Of a stretch of 64,000 bases of DNA, positions 45,901 through 59,700 are shown in pieces; the first letter of the stretch is position 1, and each line of letters starts with the position of its first letter. Below the pieces are notes generated by a model that saw only the letters and a program-made list of their open reading frames with translations, did not search any database and was not told the DNA's origin. The translations under genes were made by a program, and so were the position numbers. This DNA is from Paragordius varius (Eukaryota > Nematomorpha): NCBI GenBank assembly GCA_964247055.1, contig OZ176052.1:5456001-5520000 (forward strand), read 5' to 3'.

Positions 45901-48900
45901 TTTATTCTTGATTAAATTGCACATTTCTGTGTATGAGCAAGAAAAAACGAAAAAATGGCCACTTATTGTGCAACATTTTTCAGTCACCAACATTTTAATT
46001 CCGTTAATATTGCTTATGGCTAAAAAATGTTGCTTTTTGGTTTTGACTGATAAATGGTACATTATAAACAATTGAACAAATAAAATATATTAATATACAT
46101 GTTAAAAAACCCACACTATTTCAAATCACTAAAACCGGTATATGTATACCTATGTTGCTTTAGGAAAATACGGTTACAAGTTAATAACCGTGTTGAAAGA
46201 CGTAACCTTTACAATGTTATTGGTAAGGTGCGAGGGAGTGTTGAACCAGATCGATATATAATGCTTGGGAATCATAGAGATGCTTGGACCTATGGTGGGA
46301 CGGATCCTTCATCTGGCACGGCTTGTTTGATGGAAATCACTCGTGTTTTTGGACTCCTTTTGAAATCTGGTAAGTTGGGTTAAGAATTTTTATGTTATCA
46401 GTATCTAATTGGAGTAGGATTAATAGTAATATGGTGGTTTTAAAAGCATAAATATTGGGCCTCTGTTGAAATCGAGTACGATAATATTTGTTTTTCTTGA
46501 AAGATAATTTTAATGTTAACTATTGGAAAAATTAAATTTTTTTTGTTATTAAAACAAATTAAATTTGATTAGAATTATGATGGTTTAAAAGCATAAAAAT
46601 TGCATCTGATATCGAGTAAGATAAGATGTGTTTCAGTATAATAAATTGGATTATGATTATAGTGGTTTAATTTATAAAAACTGGTAGGTTCTTTAACTAA
46701 TGACTTTAATAGAGGTTAAAATATATGGCAATTTATTTGCACACATATTTTTGGCTAATTTAGATTACTGCCAATTTAATTAAATTAGCTTGATGTTTTT
46801 TATTAGGCATCCATAAAATAGATAATGCGCATTTAGATTAGAGTTTTTTGTGTTTATATTCTAATTTACCATCCATTCAAGTCAAATGATATCCTAAATA
46901 TGGTAATTTATGTTGAAAAACATTGATTTCAATGAAGGAAAATGTATGGCTTTCGAAGAAAAAATAACTTCTCGCTTTTTAATCACCTGTTTTATTATTT
47001 TATATCATTACTGTTAACTAAGAGAGTTAAAACCTGGATCTTTATGAGGGTAAAATATATAAAGCATTACTTATAATATTTTCCGATTTTAAAATAAGGT
47101 CAAATCCTAGCTTTTTTAGATCAAAAAAACATTTATACAGTGTTTTTGTGATTTAGGTTGGAAACCACGTCGAACCATTATATTTGCCAGCTGGGATGGC
47201 GAGGAACAATCCATATCTGGTTCCACCGAATACGTTGAAGATTATGGGAAATTGCTTATGAGTCGAGCAATGGCTTACTTGAATGTCGATATAGCTGTTA
47301 ATGGTAAAATAAAAGTGGAACGCTTTTTATAGACAAAATTATTTTGGTGCTGTATTTTAATTAATGTTTAACAACTTGTTGTATAATGCACTAATTTTTA
47401 AACCTTGGTTTATATTAGTGATAATTAAGTAATCTTGGTATAATTCTTGGACGTGATATATGGTATAAGAAAAAAGTATAATATCAATTTTTTATTTTCA
47501 ATATATATTACATTCAATTGTTATTACAAAAATATTAATTCTCTTTATTGCATTTTTACCGATGAGATAGGTGAAATTAATATTTTAAAATTTGCATTTC
47601 ATAAAATGTTCAGGTAATTATTCTCTGCACGTCAAATCGTCTCCCTTACTTACTCAAGCTGCATATGATGTGGCCAAAATGGTATATATTTGCTTTACGG
47701 ATAAAATGATAGTTCAATGGAATTTTATATAAATGTTATTTATTTTTTGGTAATTTTTTTGCAGCATTTAAGCAAAATGTTATTAAATAATGTACCATAT
47801 GAAAATTATTAATCAAGGTTGGATTCAAACTCTTACTTCGTTTAATAATTTTTTGTCTCCTGTTCCGATTTTATGAAGTATAATGCTAAAATTCACAAAA
47901 TGTTTGTTTTCCGTTAATGAATATGAACATCATTGTATTTTAATTAACGTTATTGTTGGCCAATTGGTAATACAGTAGCGCATGAGATAAAACATATTTC
48001 GTCCTTAATTTAATAAAATAAATGTTTTAAGAAATGTATTTTTAACCATTTGTTGTTTTTTACCCATACGCTCTGCTACATTAGATTGACCAACATTAGC
48101 TATGCATAGTCTGTATATTAAACACCGTATATTACTATGTATTTTAATAAATGTCAAACATACGTTTTTAATTGATTTTACTTTGTTTTTAATTGTTATG
48201 ATGTTTGATATGTCAACTTTTAACATGCGCATTTTTAAGCCTTAAAATAAAAATAGCCTATTTATTGTAAACATTTAAAAACAAAGTAAAATCAATTAAA
48301 AACGTATGTTTGACATTTATAAACCTACATGACTGTACTTTCATATATATATATATTAGATCCCTAACCCAAACCCGTCCGAAATTGCTCAGGGTCGAAA
48401 GACAGTTTATGATACATGGCTGTATACTAGTCAACTCACTCGATCCAAACAATTTAATTCTGCCGTGGCTGCCATCAAGAGTGATGGAAATAATTGGCGA
48501 TTGGTTGAAGCTGAAAAGCTACCAATTATTGGTAATTTGGGTTCCGGGAGTGATTTTGTTGCCTTCTTAAACTTGGCTGGTGTTACATCCCTTGACGTAC
48601 GTTACGGTTTTGATAAGGTAACTAACTATATAATTGATGATTGATTTGCCCCAGTTTATAGTTCATTCTAAAAAGGGTTCAAATAGTTTTTCCTTGATTT
48701 ATCAGACTACATAAAATGCTTTAATGTTTCGAACCCCTTTAACAAATTTGTTTGAGAATTGATAAAAGATTAGAATTTACTTTTCCACTATTGAAAACAT
48801 CATTATTGTATTTTAATTTATAATGGTGTCAAATTTAAGGTCCGATTTATGTTTTTTTCAAGTAAATCATGGACCAGAATCCAAAAATGGATCCAAATGT

Positions 48901-51900
48901 TTTATATAATATATTTCCAAAAAAACTACATAATTTTTTTAATTATGAGACTTATCATTCATGCCTCTTTTAAATGTATATTGATGGATCAAAAAATTAG
49001 TTTCAACTCACGTTTTATGAATGAATAAATTTACCATTTTTAAAAACTCGAAAAAATCGAGGGTCCATTTTATGTAATAATCCCAAAAAACTGGTTTCGT
49101 TTAATTTTTTTCAATAAATCAAAATAGATGATTTTGTTACAATAATTTTTTATATATGCATTTATATATTTTAGGTATCTTCAGGCATTAGTCAATTCCC
49201 TTTGTATCATACAGCATTTGACACCTACCTGGATTCATCACAATTTATTGATCCAACTTATTCTTATCATTGTGCTGTAAAAAATATTTACTTATTTTAT
49301 AATTTCCGTTTATATAAAAACTTTATACTTGTAGAAAATTAAAATTTTAATTAAATTTAGAATATTAGAAAATTTTATTAACATACAACTATATTCACCT
49401 TATAATTAGTAACTATTTTTTTATTGGGTGTTTGCTTGCGGTATAATTTAATTTGAATCACATTTCTAATAGTCAATTTTTAACGTTTTTACGTAAAGCT
49501 TTAATATATTACTAATTAAATTTTAAATAATCTCAACTTCTCAACTTTATAACATTTTTGCTTTAGAGTTTTTATTTAAAACTTAGGTTGCACAATTTTG
49601 GGCTGAAATGGGCAGATATTTATCAGATAGCTATGTTTTACCCTTTTCACCCAAACAATATGGCATTAGCATGCAACGACATATCCATCTCTTAACACAC
49701 TATATACATCTTATGATTAGAAACAATATTTCATTAGGTAATTTATATTTATGCTTTTGGGTTATAATTTGATTTTACTATTAATGCATATTTTTAATTT
49801 AAATTACATATATATTATATGTATGAAAGAGGCATCGGCTCGACCGTGGGAAAATAATGGCTAATTATTCACTTCACATAATTTTTAGGAAATATTTTGT
49901 TGTCCATATAATTTATGTCCATTTTTTATAATAAAATTATCATCCTACTGATATATTATGAGAATTACGGTGCCTTCATCCTACTCGTCAATTAATTTTC
50001 CTTTCAGGCTACTCTGATTTTTATAAATTATTATTTTTTATGTTATATATCTAGGGATATTACCACAAGCCATCACAAAATTTATTAATGCAGCGGACAT
50101 TTTCCACGAAAAATATAATTTAGTTGATGATTCAAACACCGACATCAAAAATAATAGGGGCCATAATGCCAGAGGTTTTTATATTGTTTTTAAATTAAAC
50201 AAAATATGAGATTAAAATTAATTTTGGATACGATAAATAAATTATCGAAACTAAGTCATCAAAAAATATTAACTAATTTAACCAATTCATATATTTTGAA
50301 AAGCCATTTACACCATATAATTGCAAATATAATTAAATTTATTTAGCAAATTGTTGTTCAAAATGTAAAAAATTCAAAAAATTGCTTTATAATTGTAAGT
50401 CTTATACTTTTTTGTTATAAATTCATCATTTTTTTCGCATCTTATTTAGTGAATCCCAGTAATGTTAAATCAAATCCTTTAACTATACGAGCCTTGAATG
50501 ATAAACTCATGCAACTTGAGAGAGCTTTCTTGGATTTCAAAGGGAATCCTATAAGACCATGGTACAAACACAAATTATTGGCACCGAGCGTTTTTAATTT
50601 TTATAATGGAACCGGATTTCCAGGCCTAACAGATCTTTTATACATACTCTCTGAATCAGAAGCTAAACCAACTGAAAAGGAAGAAATAAATGATGCTATG
50701 GTATTAGATTTTATATATAAACACGATCGAATAATTTTTATCCAAAGATATATTTGAGTCTACGATTATAATTTAACCAACCCTTATTTAAATAAAAATG
50801 GATAAATTATGCCAATTATTATACCAACAAGTCCGGTTGCGATTAATATTTTGTGTCCAATCGCAATATCAAATTAAGCTATTATGGGTTTATTTTATGA
50901 GCATCTATCTTTAAACCCTCGTTGTTATTAATACAGAAAAAATTGTATAAATATGAAGATAATCATAAAATATATTTGTTTAATATTTTTTGATAAAAAA
51001 ACCCACATTCTTGACCTTTTTTATGCAGTCCGTATTAAAATATAATACTAATTGTTAGTGCCAATCACATCTCTTTCATGTTGATTAAAACGAAAAGCAA
51101 TCAAAAGAGAAATTTAAGTTCTATACAATTTGTATTTATAATCTTAGATTTAAATTATACATTGAATTCAACTTTAGTCGATGTTTGATCCAAACGCAGG
51201 AATTAATCCAGCTTTTACCGACATCCTTCATGATCATATTGTGTGGGCTTCTGCTGAGTATTCATCATTAAACATACCCGTTTTAGCTGGCCATGCCATT
51301 TACACCGGGTTTCCTGGCATAGAACGCTTAACTTATCACAATCATCATAATCAATCTGTGTATGAAACCGATTTTAATTATAACATAAATAATAATGATA
51401 ATTTTTATGGTTCAAAAGATAGAAAATATCGGAAATTGCAATACCTTAAACAGCAAGACTATAATGATAATATTCAACAGTTACAAGATTTTGAAAACCC
51501 TAAGGGTGTTGATGAACTTATTGCTGATCACCTGAGTAAAATAGCTAAATACACACAAGAATCGTATCATGTCAAGAGAGATGATACTGATAAACGAAGA
51601 AAGGCAAGACAATCATCAAATACCCAACAAGGTTGTTTTTAAAATTTTTGTGTTCTTAATTATTTTGCGTTTAATAATATATAACGGTTGTATCTTACTT
51701 ATACCGTGTTTAAGAATAATTTTTATGGGAAAAAGGTCGCATTATCTATTAGGTTACATGTACTACATTTTATTTTGTACCATGTAATTATAGATATATT
51801 ATTTATTTTTCAGGAAATTTATTTTGCCAAGTTTTTATATTCTTAAGAATCATATAATTTTGGCTAATATGTGGATTAACAAACCTACTGTTAATATATT

Positions 51901-52311
51901 TTGATTTTCGGAAATTTTAATAAGCGTCACACCTTTGGTTTGACTATTAGCAAACTTTAATCATTTCATGGAAATTTATAAAGATTTGGCATCGAAAACA
52001 TTTATTATTTTTTGTTCACACACTAATAATAATCGCACCATTTCTGTTAATTTTACTCTTGATTTTTTTGATAAACATTATGTGATGTGTATGTATGATA
52101 TTTAGATAGTAGCAACAAAAATGATTCTCAATCAGGAACTCAAACCGTCTTACATTCCCTTCATTCTAATCTTTTATTGGGTGGTGGTGATCACCATGAT
52201 AAATCCTATGTCATGCGTGATTTAATCATACAAAGTATCAAAAAAGAAATATCTGTGATAATTTTTACCATTGAGTCTGCTACACGCATTTTAACCGAAG
52301 ATTTATATTAA
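42993..52311 (+). CDS. Glutamate carboxypeptidase II-like M28 metallopeptidase, 16 exons
   Basis: Type II membrane di-zinc exopeptidase of the GCPII/NAALADase family. Exons: 42993-43369, 43400-43540, 43566-43704, 43882-44007, 44436-44625, 44890-45079, 46164-46369, 47157-47303, 47614-47681, 48360-48617, 49175-49276, 49587-49737, 50055-50174, 50450-50700, 51178-51631, 52106-52311; 1041 aa. A signal anchor spans 60-80 ([15 protein letters not shown]...). A PA-type segment has [14 protein letters not shown] and GVILYSDP. All expected ligands are kept: H425 and D435 ([16 protein letters not shown]), E472/E473 (SWDGEEQ), D501 and H626 (PLYH). The dimerisation region has LERAFLD and GTGFPGL. Human GCPII is 750 aa; about 200 residues are inserted before the last helix ([19 protein letters not shown]), mostly in exon 15. 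Introns 1 and 2 are 30 and 25 nt. The start is the first ATG; later in-frame ATGs are possible. Confidence 0.93.
43370..43399 (+). other. 30-nt intron, carboxypeptidase intron 1
   Basis: GTAATTTGTT... to AACCATAG. Its removal joins NYHK to [10 protein letters not shown], matching the family segment before the PA domain. Confidence 0.85.
43541..43565 (+). other. 25-nt intron, carboxypeptidase intron 2
   Basis: GTATTTATGA... to TTCTATAG. Its removal joins FSYPDT to [13 protein letters not shown] in frame. Read through, the frame stops at TGA. Confidence 0.87.
47946..48104. repeat. MITE family 1, copy 2
   Basis: It shares TTATTGTTGGCCAATTGGTAA and the TTGTTGTTTTTTACCCATACGC block with the copy at 7229. 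The ends are partly eroded (CATTAGATTGACCAACATTAGC at the right). It lies in the carboxypeptidase intron between exons 9 and 10. Confidence 0.7.
48147..48320. repeat. Perfect 46-bp inverted repeat (hairpin), 174 bp in all
   Basis: The left arm 48147-48192 is the exact reverse complement of the right arm 48275-48320 (arms begin ATAAATGTCAAACATACG). The loop is 82 bp. It is non-coding and lies 39 bp before carboxypeptidase exon 10. The perfect arms suggest a recent MITE or strong gene conversion. Confidence 0.92.
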
Positions 52312-52863
52312 TCTGAATAACTATAAATAGCTGATGACTCATATTTTTCATTGAAATTGTTGAATAAGATTTTTATGAATATACATCATGGATAAATGAA
52401 CCAATCTCACCGCAAATTTGCAAATTTTATTGTCATAATATTAATATATATATATATATATGTATATATTTAAATTTTAAATATTGAAAATTATCTGAAT
52501 GTATTTTTAAGTATTTTTATGAATATTTTTATCATATAATGATGTATAAATAATATAAATTTTATTTAATCGATACCACCTTTTATTTTTTCATGAATGT
52601 AGTATATACTATTGAACATACATTTATTTTTAAATCTGAATCATAGTTGTATTATTTAATTAAATTTTATGTAATGTGATGTTCTTGTTAATTTATACGT
52701 GTAAAAATGGGCATAATATGCTTTCTACTTCTCACAGTTATGGAATAAATTTTATTTTTATCAAAATATGTATAAGTTATTATTGCATTCATAGTTCAAC
52801 TCAATAACACTTCAGCGCAAACAATATCCAATAATATATAAGTGAATTTATTTAGATCTAATA
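52312..52863. other. Convergent gap, carboxypeptidase/receptor
   Basis: AT-rich, with a (TA)n run near 52446-52470. A 27-bp word (CACTTCAGCGCAAACAATAT then CCAATA) near 52810 recurs almost exactly at about 44090, inside the carboxypeptidase gene. No gene was seen. Confidence 0.5.
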
Positions 52864-54611
52864 CTAATTTCTATTTACATATTTTCTAAGGATTTGACTT
52901 AAAAACTCTTTGACTATAGCTCTGTATAATGGATTGAAGGCGTAATTAATGTAAAATGTACATCCAATGTAAACCATTTCCAGAATACTAAAGAATATAT
53001 ACCAATTACGTATGTTATTATTGTTTTTCCGATACGGTTCAATGAAATCCCACGAGGCCTCTAAAATGGATAATGGTAGGAGTAGGAGAACAAACTCAAA
53101 ATTCATTATAATGATAGTTTTTAACGTTTCACGGTATGTTTCTCGTGATTTTCGGAACATTTGACTACTTTTTTCCAACATTTCAAATCTGTTCTGTCGC
53201 GTAGCAACGTTACTTGCTGTGCTAAAATATTGACCCGTTGTTGCAAAACTCGAAGCAGTAAAATTTGAGTTATTTTCACTCATGGCTGATGTTAGGACAT
53301 TGTTGCTTTGACCTGTGAATTGATTAGATATATCCTGTATGATTCGATGAGTCCGATGAAATAATAGGCATCGACTAATCATTAAACCGGTGAACGGGAG
53401 CCATCTCAGGAATAATTCTCTAAACAGGTCGACAAATTTTAATCTATGACTAGTCTCGTAATATTCTTTGGAACGGTAGTACCAGATAGGGTTATCTAAT
53501 ATATGTATATTATATATATATAGACCATAAAATTTGGCATTAATAAATTTGATAAATTATGAAACTGCCAAATGTTGTATTATGTAAGGCCTAAAATACT
53601 TCAGTGTGCATATTTATGCGGGCCTATTCACATTATTGTTGGCCAATGATTATATACAATATCATGTTTTATAAAACATTTTTTATCAATAATTAAATAA
53701 TAAAATTAATATTGTTCGGAAAAAATTGTTTTAGATTTCAGCATTCGTTGTTTTTACTCATACACTATACTGTGTTTTGGCCAAAACAAATGTGACTCGG
53801 CCAACAAAATTGTGAGGACTGTATTTAATTTTTTTAACACAACATTAAGAAATTTGATTTTACCTATGTGATAACTATTGTTTTGATCTATATTTTCAGT
53901 ACAAATATAGAAGGCGAAGGTTTCAAACCAAAATATTGAGGGTATATTCCATAAGAAGCAATATATCAAACACACCCCAAGAATTATGTTGATTCTTTTT
54001 TTAGTAACCACGGTACGGTATTGATGGGCATTTCTAAACACCCAAAATTGATTGGCGAAAAACATAATGTAGATGAGGAAACTAAATCCCATGAGACTTT
54101 TGCTTAAAAGGTAATGAACATGGGCCAGATAAAAATTCCAACCAAATCCACCCCATAACACAGGGTTCATATTATTATTTTCGAAGATCCGTAAAATGGG
54201 TGATGGTATAAGGAGCAAAGTGTTGATAAAGTTATTGGCGTAAAAACATTTTAAAAGGTATTGATTATTAGATAGTTTGGTGTGCTTCTTAATATGACAC
54301 ACAGTAGCATTTGGTATGATGGTTTTAATATCTTGAGGGCCCTGGTCCTCTCTAACCTGATGTGGTTTGGAGAGACATTTCATGTTACCATAAAACGCAT
54401 TGGGATTCGTTGTTTTTGGATTGTTACTTCGTAATGAGCTATTCCGCTTTTTGTCGGCACTATATGATGCGATACAAAAGCCAAGTAGGTTTCCAACGGA
54501 CCCAATTACAAATAGAAAAATTGCAAAAAATTTATTGAAATTATCTATGGGACTTGTGGGATACAGGTCGATTGAGCTAAAATTTATACAGTTGTTATTA
54601 TTGGATTGCAT
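52864..54611 (-). CDS. Divergent class A (rhodopsin-like) G protein-coupled receptor, two exons
   Basis: Plasma-membrane receptor, 459 aa, ligand unknown. Exons (minus): 54611-53864 and 53495-52864; the 368-nt intron is phase 1. Seven hydrophobic segments are present. TM1 has the family GN pair (VIGSVGNLLGF, G40-N41). TM2 is in LLKCFYANNFINTLLLIP. TM3 ends ...YIMFFANQFWVFR, where the usual DRY is not recognisable. TM4 is RINIILGVCLIYCFLWNIPS, TM5 LFRELFLRWLPFTGLMI, TM6 TIIIMNFEFVLLLLP. TM7 ends YAFNPLYRAIV, with the NP of NPxxY followed at once by LYR. The long intracellular loops are Asn/Ser-rich. N-terminal Asn-rich sequence gives possible glycosylation sites. An invertebrate peptide receptor is the likeliest class, by inference only. 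The intron holds a MITE family 1 copy that starts close to the exon 1 donor. Confidence 0.78.
53606..53830. repeat. MITE family 1, copy 3, in the receptor intron
   Basis: The left end ATTTATGCGGGCCTATTCAC and ATTATTGTTGGCCAATG match the copy at 7229. The right half keeps CGTTGTTTTTACTCATACAC and GGCCAAAAC...CGGCCAAC. Diverged. Confidence 0.72.
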
Positions 54612-55811
54612 AATACCAATATTATAATAAAAATGGATAAATAGGGTTTCTTTTGTTACCCTCTATCTATCTAATTAATAACATAAATAATTCATTTGTT
54701 TTTGCTATATCTAGTGATTTAATAAGGATGACAGGATATAATTATATAATATAAACAAGAAAAATGATAAGAAATCTTGTAATATTTATGCGTGTGCCCG
54801 CCGTGTCGTATAAAATAGGTATTAATTATTTATTACTTTTTGTTTTTTGATTTGAAGATGTTGGATTGACGTTTATATTATTCCGATAAATTTGGATTAT
54901 ATTGTCAACAACTAATTAAAATATCACTAAACGGGTATATTATTATAAAAAATTATTAATTCAAAGAAAAAGAGGCCTTTTTATTGTTATATTACAAATT
55001 GATTAAGGAACCTGTTAAGTTTATGCTATATCAGAATTAAAACTTAAATATAAGAGATAAATTTATTAGGATTATTATACAAATATTAACATTCTTTAAC
55101 CTCCAACATATCTTATCAGTTGAGTTTATTTTCCCGGTTTTTTAGGGCACACCCCAAAAAGCTTCAATGAAGGATTTGTGAAATAATAAAATAATCCATT
55201 ATTGCCAGAAAAGTCTAGAAGTTTTTTAATTTATTGAGTGGAGGATTATGTCCCATCTAAGCAAACAATATTATATCTACATATTTTATAAGGAGCCTAA
55301 AATAGCTATTAAGTTGACGTTTATAGGATGCAAGTAATATTCAAAACACATCTCACTGTTTTTCTAGTTGGAAATATAAAATATTTTCAACCATCAACTG
55401 ATGATATTTTATACTTTAGATAGAGCATTTAAGATTTACTACATTAAACAACATTTTCGGTCACACAATATATTTTTTAGTATATACCTGAATGTAGCTT
55501 GGATTAGATTGATGATAAGGTTTGCTACAAAACTGCTTATAATAAAGTATTAAACCCCAGAGCATCATGAAAATGTTATTTAATAATTTCCATTTCTATT
55601 ACTTATTTGAGAATCAGCAAATTGGTATTGATTAATTGTACATATGATTTTTATCTCGGTGGATTCTCCCTTAACTCGATGAAGTCAAATATGTGCTGTG
55701 TCATTTTCTCATATCTTTTGGTACTAAAAAATTTATTAAGAGAGTTCTAGGTATTGAGGAAAATAAAACCTTATAAATCAATTTTCCTACTTAAAATATG
55801 GTAATATTATA
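54612..55811. other. Intergenic stretch upstream of the receptor
   Basis: AT-rich, no gene seen. It holds the receptor promoter, but no clear element can be named. Confidence 0.4.
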
Positions 55812-56316
55812 TAAGGCCTGTTTAATATCAAATACTTTAAAAAGTATGGAAGGAATCGAAACCATGGCAAAATTTTGCACTTATATAACATTAATAAACC
55901 GAAATACATAAAAAAATTTTTCAAAAAGATTTGATATTACTTATTTTAAGCTGTAAGGTAAAAGTTTCGTCAACGTGACATGTTTGAAATTATAAAAAAA
56001 ATAATACAAAATAAACCGCTCTTTCTATTTCCAATGTTAGATGTAAAATAATAAAAAATTAGCTTTTATACCCTTAAAATTAAATGAAGACGATATTTTG
56101 CAAAAATTTTGTAAAATAAAAATGGCGTCTAACTAGTTTGACATATAACTTTTGTTTAAAAACTAAATTTTATATATTTTGGCATATTTATATAATTTTT
56201 ATTAGGATAGAAGCATATATTTAAATTGGGACCGTTTACTTCAGTAGTTTTTTAATAATATTAATTTAAATTTTATCTGGGGTATTTAGATAGCCCAATT
56301 TGAATCGAAGTGTTAA
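55812..56316. repeat. MITE family 2, copy 2
   Basis: It aligns with 35252-35836 from ATGGAAGGAATCGAAACCAT to the right terminal repeat (GGGGTATTTAGATAGCCCAA then TTTGAATCGAAGTGTTAA). The left terminal repeat is missing or eroded. It lies about 0.4 kb upstream of the glucosidase II beta start. Confidence 0.8.
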
Positions 56317-56716
56317 GGAGCATTTTGCGTTTAAAAAAGAACTCATTTTAAAGGGGCCAAAAAAATAAGACTTTAAAGACTACATATAATTAAAATTGAT
56401 ATTTTGGTAAAGAACCGTTTTGCTAAATCAATTTTTCAGCATAATGTACATATATATATATTGCCATTTTCGGTATTGAACAATTACCACAAAAGTGTGT
56501 TATTTTTTATAAAATTCTTAGGGCCTAAAACCAATAGCACCATGATATTCTTTATATAACTATCTCTCGGAATATGTAATATTTTTTTACTTTTGCCAGT
56601 GTTTTGTTACATATAAAATTCAGGATGCCTTAATTTTAAATTATTTTGTATATTTATAGCAACCAAAATCTATTATACCATAAGGCAATCCTTTTTTCTT
56701 GTGGGCCAAGCGTGTT

Positions 56717-59700
56717 ATGCTGATATTGACTTTACTACTTTTATCCAAATTTAATCTTTTTGAATCATCTATAGTGGGATTACAATTTGAAAGTTATTTG
56801 TTAATAAAAATTTAGAATTACCATTTTATGAAAATAGGGATGGAACATTCAAATGTCTTTCAACCAAATCAATCGTTCCTCATCACAATATAAACGATGA
56901 TTATTGTGATTGTGAAGATGGTACGGACGAACCAGGTCTTATAAACCTTTTATAATATATTATGTTTTTTTACATATAAAAATTATTTAGAGTATATAGA
57001 TAACTAAATGTGTTAGTTTTATTAAATGTTTGTGTCCGAACTTTCGCTTAAAACTCAACTTTTTATATCGAACATATCCATTAATATAATATACTGTATA
57101 TTTTTAGGTACCTCGGCTTGTGTTAATGGACAATTTTTTTGCCAAAATAACGGATTCCTCGGAAAAAGTATCACATCGATTTGGGTGAATGACGGAGTTT
57201 GTGGTATGTTTCAATTTTTTGTTCTTGCAAAATCGCCCATAAAAACTGAATTGTCTTATTAATTAGATTGTTGCGATGGGTCCGATGAATACAAGGGATT
57301 AGTCAATTGTAGTAATACTTGCAAGTAAAATATTTCATTTTGTTAAAATTATTTAAATATTCGAGAAAATAAACCCTTTATATTATTATTTACGGTTTGA
57401 TACTTTTTTGGTGCTAGAGAAGAGGGCAGAATTTTTGTCAACAAACTTAAAACCGAAATTCAAACGAATGAAATGGGTCATAAACGTAAGCAAGAACAAA
57501 TCGCATCCGCCATTGAACTCAAAAAGGAACACGAAAAGCGTTACAATGAATTATTGCGCCAAAAGGATGCATTAGCACAGGAATATACTAAAATTCTATC
57601 AGTCAAAGATGAGATTGAGAAAAAAGAAAATGATGCTAAATCTCAATATTTGGCAAAACTTGGAGGTAATAATTTTTTTCTTTATTTTGAACAAGGTTTT
57701 GCTTGGATTAAGGGCTTATTTTCAATATTAATTTTTGATCCTATTAACTTGGAAAACAATGGCCGTAAGTTAAACACAGCATACATATTAAAATGTTACA
57801 ATCCTGAATATTTTTCGAAATTTATTTAACCTTATTAGTAAACGATTAACCAGTGAGTTTAAATTAATATTTTTCACATTTTGACATTCAATATCATATA
57901 ATTCAGAAATCAAAGCTCACTTAAAGGAGGAGGAAAACAAAAAGAAAAGCGCTACCTTATTTTCTACACTTGATAGGGACATGAATGGAATGTAAGTTAA
58001 TGTTTTTACCTAAATATTAAATAATAAAACCATTTTACGGAATTTGACTTTTCGATATAAATAGGCTTTTCCGCTATTTAGGAAGTGCTATTTTAACATA
58101 TTAATCATTTTTGATAGACTGTGAGCCACGGTTAAAACTTTAATTGCTTTTACATGCTAACTTTGAATTGAGATGCTATTATTTACTCACACTAATAAAT
58201 CATAAATAGAGTCTTATTGTGTGCACATGCAATCAATTATAATTCAAATAACAGAAATTAAAAACTTTTATATATTTTTGAGACGCTGAATCATATTAAA
58301 TTTTAAAATCACCAAGTGTTGCAGTTTTTGGGAGTTTTTTGCCTAAATCAAAAGAAACAATCTTATCTACATCTATTTTACAGCACCGTTTATTGTGGTG
58401 GTATATGGGTTTTACGTCCCTGTTTTTATATTTCACACTTGCTATATTAGCAATCTTAATTAGAAAAGACTCTATTAAAAGATATCTACTAAAAATATTT
58501 TATATTATTAGGTTTGGGTGATTTAGAAAAAAATAATTAAGATTTTATAAGCCTTATATATCATGTAATTATTACAATTATTTTTTTGCTTTTCATTTAC
58601 CCAGAATAAGTGCGGATGAAATAGAAACACATCTTATTCCAATGTTACCACCTCCTAGAATAAATAATGAAATTAATGATCAACCATCTTCTGAATCCAA
58701 GCAAGACAATTCTAATGAAAATATTTCAAGTAACGAAACGAACGAAACAGAGGAGCAAAAAAATGAAAATGCTGAACACGTGTCATTTTGCGATTCAACT
58801 CAAGATTTTGTGGTCGATGATAAAGATATCTTGGTAACAAATTTTAGCATTTTTCATAAATTAATTTAAAATAATGGTGGTTATGTGTAAACACTATATA
58901 AAGTATTTTATGTTTTGGATAAAAAAAATTTGTTTTAGACATATATTTGGAATATTTTAGTATAGTTCAAAAGAAAATTCTGAGATCCTATAGAATCTCG
59001 TAGTATTGTTAAGTTTAGTATCCTTTTTAACATTTACACTTTCGATTCATCCTAAATATTATATATCTACCTTTTAACATCTTAATTTTACCATTGAAAA
59101 AATATTATGTTTCGAAGTTACACTTATTAACCTAATTACTTATTTGTTTTTGGTATATTTTATCATTTTCTGTTTTATCACTCAAATTTATTAATAATTT
59201 TTTATTTTTAATAATGTCAAAAATATATTAAACAACCCTATTAATATATATAAATTTTTACTTAATAACAGATTAAGATAATCAATAATAAATTCTGCAC
59301 AAAAGAAAATAATTATTTAGTAATTTAACCAAGAACATAATATATTTTAAGGGTGAAATTAAATTTTAAAAATAAATTGAAATGTTCAATGGTAAATTTA
59401 AAATGTCCAACAATAAGTTTGAAAAGGGTTCAAGGGTATATTTAAATAATAATTAAAATAAATTCATAATTAATAAGTCATCACATACCTTTATACTAAA
59501 CATTTTTTTCTATTTAGCCATTATTTACGCATTGGAAATCTTTGAAGATGGATATGAATACATTTTATGAACATGTTTCACAGAGACTTTCCATATGTCA
59601 CCCTCATGCTTATGAAGTATATACCATTTTTCAAATACAACATAAAATATTATCTGAAATAATAATTTTTTGACAATTTACTTGGTAATATACCATTTTT

